DNA of 64,000 nt, taken from positions 211,646,016-211,710,015 of the forward strand of contig NC_061115.1 of the NCBI RefSeq assembly GCF_002878395.1, read 5' to 3'. Positions 45,040 through 57,281 of this stretch are shown here, one piece after another. The translations under genes and the position numbers were made by a program. Position 1 is the stretch's first letter. Every line of letters begins with the position of its first letter. Under the pieces are notes generated by a model. It did not search any database, was not told where the DNA came from, and saw only the letters and a program-made list of their open reading frames with translations. This DNA comes from Capsicum annuum (Eukaryota; Streptophyta; Magnoliopsida; Solanales; Solanaceae).

Positions 45040-46907
45040 CTCCACTAACAGTTATAGTATATATTCTGAAAAGAAAACAAGTACAATACACACGAAAAGT
45101 ACATAGAACTAAACACAAGTCAAGGAAAACTAAGAAAATCATGAAAGATGTATATGCAATGCAATGCAATGAGGATGGAATGAATGAGGATGGAATGAAT
45201 GGTGAAAGTCATCACATGACTGTTTGTATACACCTACCGAGCTCGCAAGCTCCTAGGTAGGACCCATGGAAGGTTCGCAATCCACATACGATATCTCATA
45301 TCTCAAATCTCAACCCATCTCTCTAGCTCGTGTTTACGGACAGACTTTTTATAAAGATATCTCTCTTTTTTTTTCAAAAATAGTGTTCCTCAATGGTATC
45401 AATATCTAATGAATGTATATGTATCGAATGAGGATGTAATGCTCACAATCAAAGAAGTATGAAGGTATCCAATTCATCTAACACGTATATAACTGATTCG
45501 AAAAATCAACTTAATATGTCCATAATTCTTGATTATCAACTCTAGTAAGACACAATCAAAATAAATATGCATATAAGACACCATTAGTTTCATATCAACC
45601 CCTAACTGGGGTATTACGATCATAATAAAGGCAACTAATGCTCAATAATACCTATAATTATAATTCAAACCCCTTCACGGGCACTATATCTAGAACAAAA
45701 TATTTAAATACACATATAAGGCCAATGATGTCAAATAAAGCCTCCACACGAGCAACACACAATATAAGATATGACAAGTTAACAATAACAAATATAAGCC
45801 CCAACACGGGCACAAAACCGTAATAATAATCTTCAAATATAAACCCCATAGTTATTTTTCCCAACCCATATCTTGCTTCACTTATTTATTATCGACTCAG
45901 TTCAATCTGAAGAAAGCTAAGTCAGAACTTACCTCGAGACGACAAAATTCAAGCCCAAGGCGCTCCCACACATAGCTTTCCCCTTTTGAACGGCCTTAGA
46001 ATCAATTACAATATTCAAATATAACATCCACATATTAAAAATAAAGCTAATGATATCCATATTGCCCATATTTGAACCGGGTCCAAAATGGATTCGAACT
46101 ATGAGTTTAAAAATAAAAGGATAAAACTAAAATTTTATTTTAGAAATAAGTTTTCCAAGGTTAAAGCAATCTATAGTTAAAAACCATGCAACTACAAGGT
46201 CCAAATCAAAGAAAAGCATTTTTTTAAAGTTTTGTTCGAAAAATCCTCAAAATTTCATGTTAAAATAAAGATTGAAGAGTGTTTTAATGATATAAAACTA
46301 TGAAAAATAAAGGAAAGAAATTTTGGAGCTTACCCAAGCTCAAATGGTGAATAAAACCCTAAATATTACCCAAAACTAGAGCTGAAACTTCAAAAATAGT
46401 GAAAAATTGCGAAATGGGGCATATATATAGTGATTTCCGTTGAAGCGGCTAAATGACGGCTAAAGCGACCATTCAATGCTTAAGTGGCTTCTTCTTTAGA
46501 GACACATTGGCTCTTAAGTGGCTTCCGCTTTAGCGAACAATTGGTCGCTTAAGTGGCTGCACCAGTTGATGCCTTGCACCAACAAACTTGAAATTTGCTA
46601 AGTTTTGGATTGGATCCTTGAAATTCCAGGAATTCGTTCGGGATCGGAAAAAAACAAACCATATATGATACATGCTATTTTTTGACATTCAAACTCAATG
46701 TTGAATTTTTGAAAAAAGATCATTTTTAATTAATTAACCCCCAAGAACCTTTTTTCACTTTTTCTAAATAAAGGATTGGAATGCAAAATAAAAGTTTCAA
46801 ACTCAAACCAACCATGCTACTAACCCAAATTCAATATTTTGGATCTAGTAGAACTATTCAAATTGTGATCCAGCACTTAGAACATCAAACGTTTACCAAA
46901 ATCAACT
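45040..46907 (-). repeat. LTR of family A/B, second part
   Basis: Continues 35971-36505 after G3. It aligns with 33530-35420 of the solo LTR (e.g. ACCATGCTACTAACCC near 46810 against ACTATGCTACTAACTC near 35350; GGATCTAGTAGAAC in both). It breaks off in satellite sequence at about 46908, about 190 bp short of where the LTR end would be expected. Confidence 0.65.
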
Positions 46908-49900
46908 ATCAAAAGTCGCAAAACCCCCCATAATTCTTGTTGTTTCACCTATTAAACATGGAAATTGGCCCTCTGACCCCGACAAAGCAACCCGATCCAT
47001 TTCATAGGCCGTTAGAGGACTTCCTAAGAATTTTAACCTAAAATATTTCTTGGAGCACGCACCCACCCCATGATCCGTGGGCTAACACCCATCGAAAGTC
47101 GTAAGAAACCCATAATTCCTATCGTTTTGCCTTTTTGACTTAGAAAATGGCTCCTCCGACCCCTCCCAAACAACCCAATCTATCTAATAGGTTGTCGAGG
47201 GACTGCCCGAGAAGTTTCACCAAAAACAATTTTCTTATACCACATCCACCCCCTTATCAAAGCGCTAACACCCATCAAAAGTCGTAAAAAATTCACAATT
47301 CCTATTGTTTCACCCACTTGACTTGGAAAAAGGCTTTCCCAATCTGACAAAGCAAGTCAATCTATTTAATAGGTCATCGGGGAACCGTTCGATAAGTTTT
47401 TAAAAAAATTGACTATCGTACCCACCCCCGATCTTTCAGCTAACACCCATTGAAAGTCGCAAATAACTCATAATCCTGCTATTTTGCCCTTTTTACTTGG
47501 AAAAAGGCTCCCCTGACGCTGCCAACACAACCCAGTCCATTTAATAGATCGTCGAAGGCCCGTATGAGAAGTTTTGTACAAAATATTTTTCAAAGCCCTC
47601 ACCCACCCAACGATCCATGGGCTAACACCCACAAAGATTCGCAAAAAAATTGCAATTCCTGTCGTTTCACCCTTTTAGCTTTGAAAATGGAACTCTCAGC
47701 CCCGGCAAATTCGCCCAATCCATTTAAGAGGACATTGGGGGGGATTATTCGAGAAGTTTTGCACAAAATATTTTTGGAGCCCACACCCACCCTAGTTCTG
47801 TGAGCTAACACCTACTGAAAGTTACAAAACCTACAATTCCTGTTGTTTTGTCCATTTGACTTGGAAAATAACTCCCCCACTAAGCTAAAACAACTCGATC
47901 TATTTAATAGACCATCAGGAAACTATCTGAAATTTTTTTTCCTTAATTTTAGTTAAAGCCCACACCCACCAACCCATCTATGGGCAGATACCTATCGAAA
48001 GTTGCAAACAACCTGCAATTCCTATTGTTACACTTTTTTGACTTGTAAAATGGCTTTCTAGGCTCCTCCAAAGAAACTCGACCCATTTAGTAGCCCATTA
48101 GGGGATAGTTCGAGAAGTTTTAACTAAAAATTTTTGTTTAGAACCCACACTCACCCACAATTTTGTGGGCTAATACCTACGAAAGTAGCAAAAGACCTGC
48201 AATTCCTTTCATTTTACCTATTTTTCTTGGAAAATAGCTCCTCTGGCCCTGCCAAAGCAACCCGATCTATTTAATAAGGCACCGGGAGACTGCCCTAGAA
48301 GAGTCACCTAAAAACTTTCCAGAGCCCACGCCTACCCGACGATATGTGGGCTAACACCCACCAAAAGTCATAAAAAAATTACAATTCCTGTCATTTTTCC
48401 TATTTAACTTGGAAAGCGTCTCCTCCGAACCCATCAAAGCAACTCGATCTATCTAATAGGTTGTTGGGCGACCGCTCGAGAAGTTTTGCCCAAAACCTTT
48501 TCTAGATCTCGCTTCTCCCCTCCCCCCAATTCGAGGTTCTCAAAACCTTTTCTAGATCTCACTCCTACCCCCCCAATTCGAGGGCTAACATCCATCGAAA
48601 GTTGCAAGAAACTCACAATTCATGTTGCTTCACCTATTTAACATGGAGATCCCCCGGATCCGCCAAAGCAAGGAAATACATTTAATAGGATATCTGGAGA
48701 TCTCCACAAAAGTTTTGCCCAAAATTTTTTATGGATCCCGCACCCTCCTCCCAATCTGAGATAACACCCATCGAAAGTCAAAAAAAACCATAATTCTTGC
48801 CAATTCATCCGTTTGACTTGAAAAATAGATCCCCCAGCCCCATCAAACTAACTTAATCCATTTAATAGGACATCGAGGGATTGTCAGAGAAGTTTCACCC
48901 AAATATTTTGTCAAAGCTCGAGCCCACATCCTAATACGTTGGCTAACACCTATCAAAAAATTGTAAAAAAATCTGCCATTCCTATAGTTTTACCTATTTG
49001 ACTCGGAAAATGGCTCTCTCGGCCCCACCAAGAAATAAATCCATTTAATAGACCATTGGGGAACCATCAGAAAAGTTTCTCCAAAAATATTTTCTAGAGC
49101 CTGCACCCTCCCCCCTCCCGATCTGTGGGATAACATCCATCAAAAGTTATAAAAAATTTGTACTTCTTGTCGTTTTACCTATTTGACTTGGAGAATGGGT
49201 TTCCCGGCCCCACCATAGCAATCCAACTGATTTATAAGACATTAGGAAAGTGCCCGAGAAGTTTTAGCAAAGCGTTTTTTTCAAAACCCATACTCACCCT
49301 AGATCCGTGGGCTAACACATATCGAAAGTCACAAAAAACCTGCAATTCCAGTCGTTTCGCTCATTTGACTTGGAAAATGTCTCCTCAAGATCTACAGAAG
49401 CAAGCCAATTATTTTAATAGGCCATCGGGGGACCATATGAGATGTTATGCCAAAAATTATATTCGATGACCACACTTACCCCCTGATCTGTAGTCTAACA
49501 CCTACCAAAAGTCGCAAATAAATATATTTCCCACCGTTTTGCCCGTTTAATTTGGAAAATGGCTCATTCAACCCCACTAAAGAAACTCGGACCTATTTAT
49601 ACTATGTTGGAGAACCATCCAAGATGTTTTACCCAAAATATTTTCTAAAGCCTGCATCCACTCGTCGATATGAGGGCTGACACCCACCCAAAGTCACAAA
49701 AACCCTGCAATTCCTACCATTTCGACCATTTAACTTGGAAATGGATCCCTCGACCCTTCCAAAGAAACTCGATCCATTTTATAGACCTTTGAGGTATCTA
49801 TCGAGTAGTTCTATCCAAAACTTTTTCTTAAGCCTGCACCACCACCCGATTCATGGCTAACACCCATCCAAAGTCATAGAAGACCTATAATTTCTATTGT

Positions 49901-50019
49901 TTTGCCTGTTTGACTAGAAAAATGGGTTCCTCAATCCCTCCAAATCAACTCAATCCATTTAATAGGCTGTTGGGGGACTGCTTGAGTGTTTCATTCATAA
50001 TATTTTTTGAAGCCCGCAC
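46908..50019. repeat. Satellite array, about 182-bp monomers (first block, about 17 units)
   Basis: Tandem units recognised by GCTAACACCCATCGAAAGTC followed by CAATTCCTGTCGTTT, then GACTTGGAAAATGG, then CCATTTAATAGG and CGAGAAGTTTT. Starts of the first phrase at 47081, 47264, 47439, 47621 and 47804 give spacings of 183, 175, 182 and 183. Monomers differ considerably from each other. One local 50-bp duplication lies at about 48490-48585. The array is relatively C-rich and open in several frames by chance. The monomer length is that of many plant centromeric or subtelomeric satellites. Confidence 0.9.
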
Positions 50020-50024
50020 CCACC

Positions 50025-50339
50025 TATAACAAAAGTATTGAGCAGGAGAATTTATAGAACAAGAACAGTGAAGGAAAATAAAACAGCCGAAAGCTTTTTC
50101 TTGAATAGAAAATATAGAGACTGAAATTACAAGGGAAAATAGAACAACTTTACCCTATATATAGAGACACTTACTACAAATATAAATCCTAACTTTAACG
50201 TTTTATTCCACCTAACTTACTCCTAAAAATACTAACTTCCGGGCCACTTTATAAGGTGAACAAACCTCACCTAGTTATTACTTTGACCTGGTAAATGCAG
50301 TAAATTAAATAAGACAATAAGTTGCACTAATTTGTTACA
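50025..50339 (-). repeat. 3' LTR of C1
   Basis: Plus-strand ends TATAACAAAAG and TTGTTACA (minus strand TGTAAC...GTTATA). The polypurine tract AGTAAGGGGGAG (minus) adjoins at 50340-50351. A TATA-like TATATATAGAG is near 50156 on the plus strand (CTCTATATATAGGG on the minus). Confidence 0.95.
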
Positions 50340-51093
50340 CTCCCCCTTACTGCAAGCTCACGATGAACTACTCCCAGAGCATCTCGAAAGTATTGAAACT
50401 TAGACTTCTCCAATGCTTTAGTTAATATATCCGCAACTTGAGCATTGGTGTGAACAGTTGTCAGTTCAATCTCTTCACTTAAGACTTTCTCAAGAACAAA
50501 GTGATGGTGGATCTCAATATGCTTCGTTCGAGCATGAAAAACTGGATTTGATGCAAGTTTGATGGCACTTTCATTGTCGCACTTAATTTGCACAGCATAG
50601 TCTACTTTTTGGTACAGATCACTAATTAGCCTTTTTAACCAAATGCACTCTTGTGCAGCCATGGTTGCTGAAATATATTCAGCTTCGGTGGTAGACAAAG
50701 CAACAACATCTTGCTTCTTGCTGCACCAAGACACCACTGCTGACCCGGTACTACAACAGTAACCTGAAGTCGAGCGACGATCATGTGTATCACCTGCCCA
50801 ATTTGCAGCAGTAAATCCACTCAGTAAAAAAGTATCACACCTCTTGTACCAAAGTCCATAAGTAAGAGTTCCCTTCCATAGCACAAAATCCTTTTCGCGG
50901 CATTCAAATGAGAATTTTTTGGATTTTGCATAAATTAAGAAACGATACCAATAGAGTAAGATATTTATGGCCTTTTGATGGTCAAATAAATCAAACTTCC
51001 AACTAGTTGTCGGAACTTTATCGCATCCTTTAAAGCCTCGCCTTCATCCTTCTTCAACTTGAGATTTGGCTCCATTGGGGTAGCCTTTTTTTT
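50327..51093 (-). pseudogene. RNase H of C1
   Basis: The open piece 50327-50884 has ANWAGDTHDRRSTSGY (first Asp), then VVALSTTEAEYISAT (catalytic Glu region), KCDNESAIKLASN (third Asp) and HIEIHHHFV. It ends past the LTR start, just inside the LTR. The connecting stretch 50884-51093 is in another frame, with a stop. The domain itself is complete. Confidence 0.9.
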
Positions 51094-51921
51094 TTACTCC
51101 CCCGTGATGAAACGTTCTAAGAGACTCTCCGCATAACCTTTCTGTGAAACAAAGTAGCCTCGATCTGATTTTTCCACTTCCAGACCAAGAAAACATCTAA
51201 TTTTCCCCAAATTTTTCATCTCAAAATGAACAGACAAGTCTTTTCTTAGATTAGAAATTTCTAATTCATTATCTCCAGTTATTATCATATCATCAACGTA
51301 TAATAATATCAGGAGATATGCATTTGATTCTAATTTTATAAATAAACTAGAATCTGAATCAGATGCTCTAAAACCACAAAAGATAAGGTATTGATCAACT
51401 TTACCATACCAAGCTCGTGCTGCTTGCTTGAGGCCATATAGAGCTTTCTTCAAAAAACAAACATGACTTGGAAACTGCTTAGAGACAAAGCCATGAGGTT
51501 GCTCCATAAATACTTCTCGATCCAATTCTCCGTAAAGAAATGTGTTCTTTACATCGAGCTGTCATAGCTTCTAACTTTTGAAATCAGCTAGCGAAATAAG
51601 TGACCTTATTGTCACCATCTTCGCTACCGGACTAAACGTCTCCTCATAATCTATTCCATAGTTTTGAGAAAACCCATGAGCAACTAGACGCTCTTTAAAC
51701 CTGTCAATGCTACCATCAGATTTTTTCTTCAAGCGAAATACCCATTTACAAGTGACTGGATTGCATTTTTTTGGTTTGGGTACCAATTCCCAAGTTTCAT
51801 TCTTGTCTAAGGCGTCAATCTCTTCTTGCATCGCTCTTTCCCAATGTGGACAGCCCTTTGCTTCTTCATAACTTAATTGTTCTTCCATAGTTAGTGCTCC
51901 TATAAAGAAACACGAGGTCAC
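51094..51921 (-). pseudogene. Reverse transcriptase of C1
   Basis: 51571-51921 holds EEIDALDKNETWELV, then CKWVFRLKKKSDGSIDRFKE and GIDYEETFSPVAKM; a stop and frame change follow near 51560-51570. 51094-51525 holds CFLKKALYGLKQAARAWYGK and the intact catalytic box LLYVDDMIITG, then FEMKNLG and CFLGLEV. It is a standard copia RT in two frames. Confidence 0.9.
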
Positions 51922-52088
51922 AGATAACTTTTAAGTTTGACCTCATAATCTTTGAGGCAGTCCGGCTGCTTTTTCTCCCTTGTTGACCTTCTTGCTCTTC
52001 TTGCTGCTTGTTGTTCACCATTTCCTTCCTATGTAATATTCTGACTTGGAGATGCATCTTCTGAAATATTTTGATTTGGAGATACACT

Positions 52089-53185
52089 TTATCCCTCTTC
52101 ACTACAAGGTGTTAACACATTTACTTTAGGAAATAATAACTCCAAATTATCTTGATCACCAACCAGAACAACAAGCTTTTGAGAAGAAAACAAAGATGAC
52201 GTTTCATCAAATACCACGTCTCTAGAAATGGTAAACATGTTTGTCTTTGGATCCATGCATCTCCAGCCCTTCCTATAAGAGTCATAGCCAACAAATACAC
52301 ATTTTATTGCTTTCGGATCAAGTTTGGTTCTATTAGTTCTGGGAACATGAACATAACAAGTAGAACCAAAAACCCGAAAATAGTTCACATTTGGCTTCTG
52401 ACTATATAAAAGTTCAAAAGGTGATTTCTGTGTACCTGGCCAAGGAGGCAGCCTATTTGTCACATGGCATCCACATTGAATAGCTTCTGCCCAAAGCTCT
52501 CGAGAAAGATTCTTGTCATGAATCCATGAAAGACAAACTAAAGTAAGATAAGCAAGCTTTCTTTCTGCAACTCCATTCTGCTGAGGAGTATCTGGACAAG
52601 TCATTTGACGAGGAATTCTGTTGTCATGACAGTACTGGAAGAAGTCATCTGACATATATTCTCCACCATTATCACTACGAAGACATTTTATCTTCTTTCC
52701 GAACTCATTTGCAACAACATTTTGAACTCCACAAACCTGGATAATGCTTCGCTCTTCTCGTTTAAAAATTTCACCCAAGTGAACCTAGAGTGATCATCCA
52801 CCAACACCATAACATAGCGATACCCGCTATAACTTGGTGTTCTTGTTGGTCCCATCAAATCTGTACGAACCAATTCAAACAACACGTTTCTCCTATTTGA
52901 TGACCTTTTGAAAGGAAGACGATGAGATTTTTTGTATTGGCAGTCTTGACAAATCTCATCTTCACGTACATTCTTCAAGGTTGGCATGCCATCTACCAAC
53001 TTTCTAGAAGAAATCTGTTGCAATATTTGGTAGCCCACATGACCCAAGTGTGCGTGCCAAATTGTAGCACTATCAGTTTGGCTTGTTTTCTTTACATAAG
53101 ATTCACCTGTTGACATAACAAACAAAGAACCTTTCCTCTCGCCAGTAAAAATAATATCAGCAGATATTTCTTTTACATTTTTCAA
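52089..53185 (-). pseudogene. Integrase of C1
   Basis: 52688-53185: HAHLGHVG...CQDCQYKK (HHCC zinc-binding) and RTDLMGP with the first Asp. After a frameshift near 52770, 52089-52778: LRSDNGGEY (second Asp), QQNGVAERK (Glu), the copia GKKxP-like region and the [14 protein letters not shown]-terminal motif. A second frameshift lies near 53170, before the protease. All DDE residues are present. 51922-52088 is a low-similarity linker to RT. Confidence 0.9.
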
Positions 53186-53549
53186 GCACCTTCATATCAG
53201 TAGGACCAAAAAACACATATTTTCTAGAATCAGTAATTTGTGGAACAGAGACTAGATTTTTCTTCAAACCTGGAACATGATAAACATCCTGGAACTTGAT
53301 ACTTTTGGATTTATCATCAACCTCAATCGTCACAACTCCTTTTGCTACTGGATATGTTGAGTTATCTGCTGTGATAATGACTCGATCTCCATGATGTTCT
53401 CGCATCTCAGAGAATAAAGAATCATCTCCAGTGACATGATAAGAGCACCCTGAATCAATAATCCACTCCTCCCTCGTATTATTGTTAGCATAATTAACAA
53501 AATCTTGTGCTGACTTTTGTTCAACAGCTTCGATGCTAAAACATTGCTG
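53186..53549 (-). pseudogene. Aspartic protease of C1
   Basis: WIIDSGCSYHVTGDDSLFSE with the DSG active site lies near 53430-53455. It is followed by the stretch 53157-53405, which includes VYHVPGLKKNLVSVPQITD, typical of copia protease ends. It runs straight into the integrase through a frameshift near 53170. Confidence 0.85.
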
Positions 53550-54389
53550 TCATTTCGTTTGCTCATCTCCGTCATTGGTGCACGCAACATTGGCTTTAGA
53601 AAGCTTTACTCGACAGTTTTTCTTGATGTGCCCAATTTTCCCACATCTGTAGCACTTCCTATTATTATGTGAATTTCCACCTTTTTCTGTGGTTGTTTCT
53701 TCTTCTTTATTTTTGTTCCAAGTTGATGTATTCTTCTTGTTCGACTTCTCTTTAGAAAATAGAACACCGTCAGTTTCAAGATTCTTAGCCATTTGTTTAG
53801 ATAAAGTTTCTTGATTAGAAAGCATGTTCTCCAATTCCTCAACAGATGGTTGTTGCGGCCATCCTTGAATGGAAGTGACAAAAGGACCGTACTCCTTTTT
53901 CAATCCACGAATAAGATAGCGCCGTAGGCGCGACTCACTAATCTTCTCCTCCGGATCAATCTATGAAATTTCAGCACAGATACTTTTAACTCACAAAAAG
54001 TAATCTGAGACAGATATACCTCCCTTTTGTAACATTGCCAACTCATTCTCCAATAGTTGCAGCCTTGCTGTATTTTTCTTGGCAAACAGCCTTCCGAGCG
54101 TGTCCCAAACTTCTTTTGGAGAGACAACATCACGAACATGATCAATGAACTCCTTGCTGATAGAAGTCCTCAAAGGAAAGAGTGCTTTTCCGCACTTGAT
54201 CTTCCATTTCCTTCGTGATTCATCATTCTCAGGAATATTGGATGAGATTATTAAATCAGTTCCTACAATTAAATCCCACAGATCCTGACCTTGAAGGTAT
54301 GCTTCCATACACATTCTCCAATACTTGTTGTTAGTGCCTATAAGTTTTTCTATTCCATATTGAGTATTTCCCCAGTTTGATGCCTCCAT
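53550..54389 (-). pseudogene. gag of C1
   Basis: The ATG at 54389 (MEASNWGNTQYGIEKLIGTN) starts a copia gag (UBN2-type). The same frame runs to 53550 with only two visible stops (near 53991 and 53960). The zinc knuckle CYRCGKIGHIKKNC at about 53610-53655 is intact. An upstream open stretch to 54509 includes the PBS region and is not translated. Confidence 0.85.
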
Positions 54390-54496
54390 TTCTACAAACG
54401 ACAAAAGCTTTCTTGTCACACTTTTCAAACTTCTCCAAAAGAGTAAATTGATAGACAAAAAGATAGAAAAGAAAAAGAATTCCTCTCTTGAACCCA

Positions 54497-54508
54497 TCTT
54501 TGATACCA
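54497..54508 (-). other. Primer-binding site of C1 (tRNA-iMet type)
   Basis: TGGTATCAAAGA on the minus strand directly after the LTR end GTTATA; close to the initiator-Met site TGGTATCAGAGC. Confidence 0.8.
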
Positions 54509-54823
54509 TATAACAAAAGTATTGAGCAGGGGAAGTTATAGAACAAGAAAAGTGAAGGAAAATAAAATAGCTGAAAGCTTTTTCTTGAATAGAAAATATG
54601 GCGACTGAAATTACAAGGGAAAACAGAACAACTTTACTCTATATATAGAGACACCTACTACAAATATAACTCCTAACTTGAACGTTTTATTCCACCTAAC
54701 TTACTCCTGAAAGTACTAACTTCTGAGCCACTTTATAAGGTGAACAAACCTCACCTAGTTATTACTTTGACCTGGTAAATGCAGTAAATTAAATAAGACA
54801 ATAATTTGCACTAATTTGTTACA
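54509..54823 (-). repeat. 5' LTR of C1
   Basis: 315 bp, the same length as the left LTR. It is followed by CCACC and the resumed satellite. Confidence 0.95.
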
Positions 54824-54828
54824 CCACC

Positions 54829-57088
54829 CTCGATCCATGGGCTAACACCCATTCAAAGTCGTAAAAAACTCGTAATTCCTACAATTTGCCTGTTTGACTT
54901 AGAAAATGGATCCCTCAGTCCTGCCAAAGGAACTCGATCTATTTAATAGGTCTTTGGGGTATCGCTCGACAAGTTTTATCCAATTGTTTTTAAACTCGTA
55001 CCCACCCTCGATCCGTGTGCTAACACCTATTGAAAGTTGCAGTACACCTATAATTCCTATTTTTAGCTTGTTTGACTTGGAAAGTGGCTACCCAAACCCT
55101 ACTAAAGCAACTCGATCCATCTAATTGGCCGTTGGGAGGCTGCCCGAGAAATTACATCCAAAAAAAATTTTTGGAGCCTGCACCCACCCCCATCCATGTG
55201 ATAACACCAACAAAAAATTGTAAAAAACATGTAATTTTGATCGCTTCTCCCATTTGATTTTGAAAATGGATCCCCTAACCTCGCCAAAGAAATCGATATA
55301 CTTAATAGGATGTTGGGGGAACGCTCGAGAAGTTTAGTCCAAAAAATTTTTCGAAGCTCGCACCTATCCCTCAATCTGTGGGCTAAAGCCCATCGAAAGT
55401 CGCAAAAACTCACAATTCCTGTCGTTTCACCTGTTTGACTTAGAAAATAGCTCCTATGATATCGACAAAGCAACCCAATCTCTTTAATAGGTCACCGGGG
55501 AACCGTTGGAGAAGTTATAGACAAATTATTTTATGAATCTTACACCCACCCACCGATCCGAGTATTACACCCACCAAAAGTCGAAAGAAAATTTGTAATT
55601 CCTATCTTTTCTTTTGTTTGACTAGGAAAATGGTTCCCCCGACCCCATAAAATAAACCCAAACTATTTAATAGGTCATCTGGGGACTTCCGAGAAATTTT
55701 GCCTAAAATTTTTGTCGGAGCCTGCACCAACACCCTAATCAATGGGGTAGTACCCACCAAAAGTCGCAAGAAACTCACAATTCCTATTATTTTGATCGTT
55801 AGAGTAGGAAAATGGCTCACCCAATACCGCAAAAGAAACTCGATCCATTTGATAGGACATTCAGAGCTCAACCTAAAAGTTTCACTCAAAATATTTTTCG
55901 AAACTCATAGCAAACCCTCAATCTGCAGGCTAACACCTATCGAATGTCATAAAAATCTATCATTTTGTCTTTTCACCTATTTGACTTAAAGAATGGCTCC
56001 TCATGTCTCGCCATAACAACTCGATATATTTAATAGACTATCAAAGAACCGCCCGAGAAGTTTCTGTAAAAAAAATTTTTAGGAGCCCGTACCCCACTCC
56101 TATCCGTGGGCTAACACTTATTAAAAGTCGCAAAAACCTTGCAATTCTTGCCACTTCACCTGTTAACATGGAAAATGGCTTCCCCGAGCTCGCAAAAGCA
56201 ACCCAATCCATTTAATAGATTGTTTGGGATGGCCCAAGAAGTTTCACCTAAATTTTTTTTAAAGCCCGCACCCATCCCACGATTTGTGGGCTCACCCCCA
56301 CAGAAAGTTGTAAAACCCCCATAATTCCAATTATTTTGCTCGTTTGACTTAAAAAATGGCTCATCCAACTCATTAAAGAAATCCAATCTATCTAATAGGA
56401 TGTTGAGGGCCCACCTGAGAAGCTTTGCCCAAAAATTTTTTGAAGCCCGCACCCATCCCCCGATCTGTGGGCTAACACCCACCAAAAATCACAAAAAATC
56501 TATAATTTATGTTGTTTGGTTTGTTTGACTTGGAAAATGACTTTCCTGTATTTGTATCATACAAAGCAAGCCAATCCAATTAATAGGTCATCGAGGGACC
56601 GCCCTAGCAAGTTAATCTATTTAATAGGCAATCGGGGGACCGCTCGATAAGTTTTACCAATTTTTTTCAATGACTGTACCCACCCCTGATCCGTGGGATA
56701 ACACCCATCAAAAATCGCAAAAAAACTTATAATTCCTGCTATTTTGCCTATTTGACTAGGAAAAAGTATCCCCCGGGTCCACCAATGCAATTTGGTCCAT
56801 ATAATAGGCCGTCGAAGGACCGCCTGAGAAGTTTTACCCAAAATATTTTTTGCTTCCCACCCACCGATCCATGGGCTAACACCTACCAATATTCACAATA
56901 AACCCCACAATTTCTGTTGTTTCGCCCTTTTGAGTTGGAAAATGGTTCCCCCAGCCTGCCAAAGTCGTCCAATCCATTTAATAGGTTGTCAGGGGACCGC
57001 CAAGAAGTTTTGCAAAAAATATTTTTTGGAGCCTACACCCACTCTAGATCTGTGGGCTAAGACACATTGAAACTAACAAAAAATCCGC
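54829..57088. repeat. Satellite array, about 182-bp monomers (second block, about 12 units)
   Basis: Same family as 46908-50019; the unit broken by C1 continues exactly after the CCACC duplication. It ends inside a unit (CTAACAAAAAATCCGCATG) where C2 LTR sequence begins. Open frames such as 55102-55473 (minus) are chance readings of the satellite. Confidence 0.9.
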
Positions 57089-57281
57089 ATGTCCAGTTGT
57101 ATCCTGGAGGGAACAAGTCAAGAAGATTACTATTGGGCCGGTGAAATATTTGCTGTAGTGGGATTGAATTTCCTTAAAGAGGGCGAGATATCTGTACCTC
57201 AGCCGAAGAAGAAAAAGATAGTCTTTTATATTTTCTTCACTTGTAATTTTCAGTTTTATTTTTATTGTAATTTCACCAACA
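57089..57281 (+). repeat. 5' LTR remnant of C2
   Basis: Aligns with 62281-62500 from TGTCCAG to CACCAACA, with a deletion of about 26 bp (the counterpart of 62289-62314). Everything before it in the LTR is missing. Confidence 0.85.

Larger units (their letters stand above)
50025..54823 (-). mobile_element. C1: Ty1/copia retrotransposon in the satellite, minus strand
   Basis: 315-bp LTRs at both ends, PBS next to the right one and PPT next to the left one, gag, protease, integrase, RT, RNase H in Ty1/copia order. Exact 5-bp duplication CCACC (50020-50024, 54824-54828). By my count the LTRs differ at 17 of 315 positions with no indels (5.4%); at an assumed 1.3e-8 substitutions per site per year that is about 2 million years. 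It is the youngest datable element here. All catalytic motifs seen are intact, but there are several stops and at least two frameshifts, so it is not autonomous now. Confidence 0.95.

Noticed and set aside
36555..45864. Open frames in the G3 LTRs and adjoining LTR (36555-36752, 38077-38301, 43300-43524, 44384-44578, 45638-45864)
   Set aside because: They are not conserved between the paired LTRs and have no recognisable domain.
47564..56889. Many open frames of 60-123 codons in the satellite on both strands
   Set aside because: They recur with the monomer, have no domain and differ in frame from unit to unit; chance openness of a C-rich repeat.
46908..57088. CRISPR-like regular repeat spacing
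   Set aside because: Whole monomers of about 182 bp repeat without unique spacers, in a plant nuclear context; this is a satellite.
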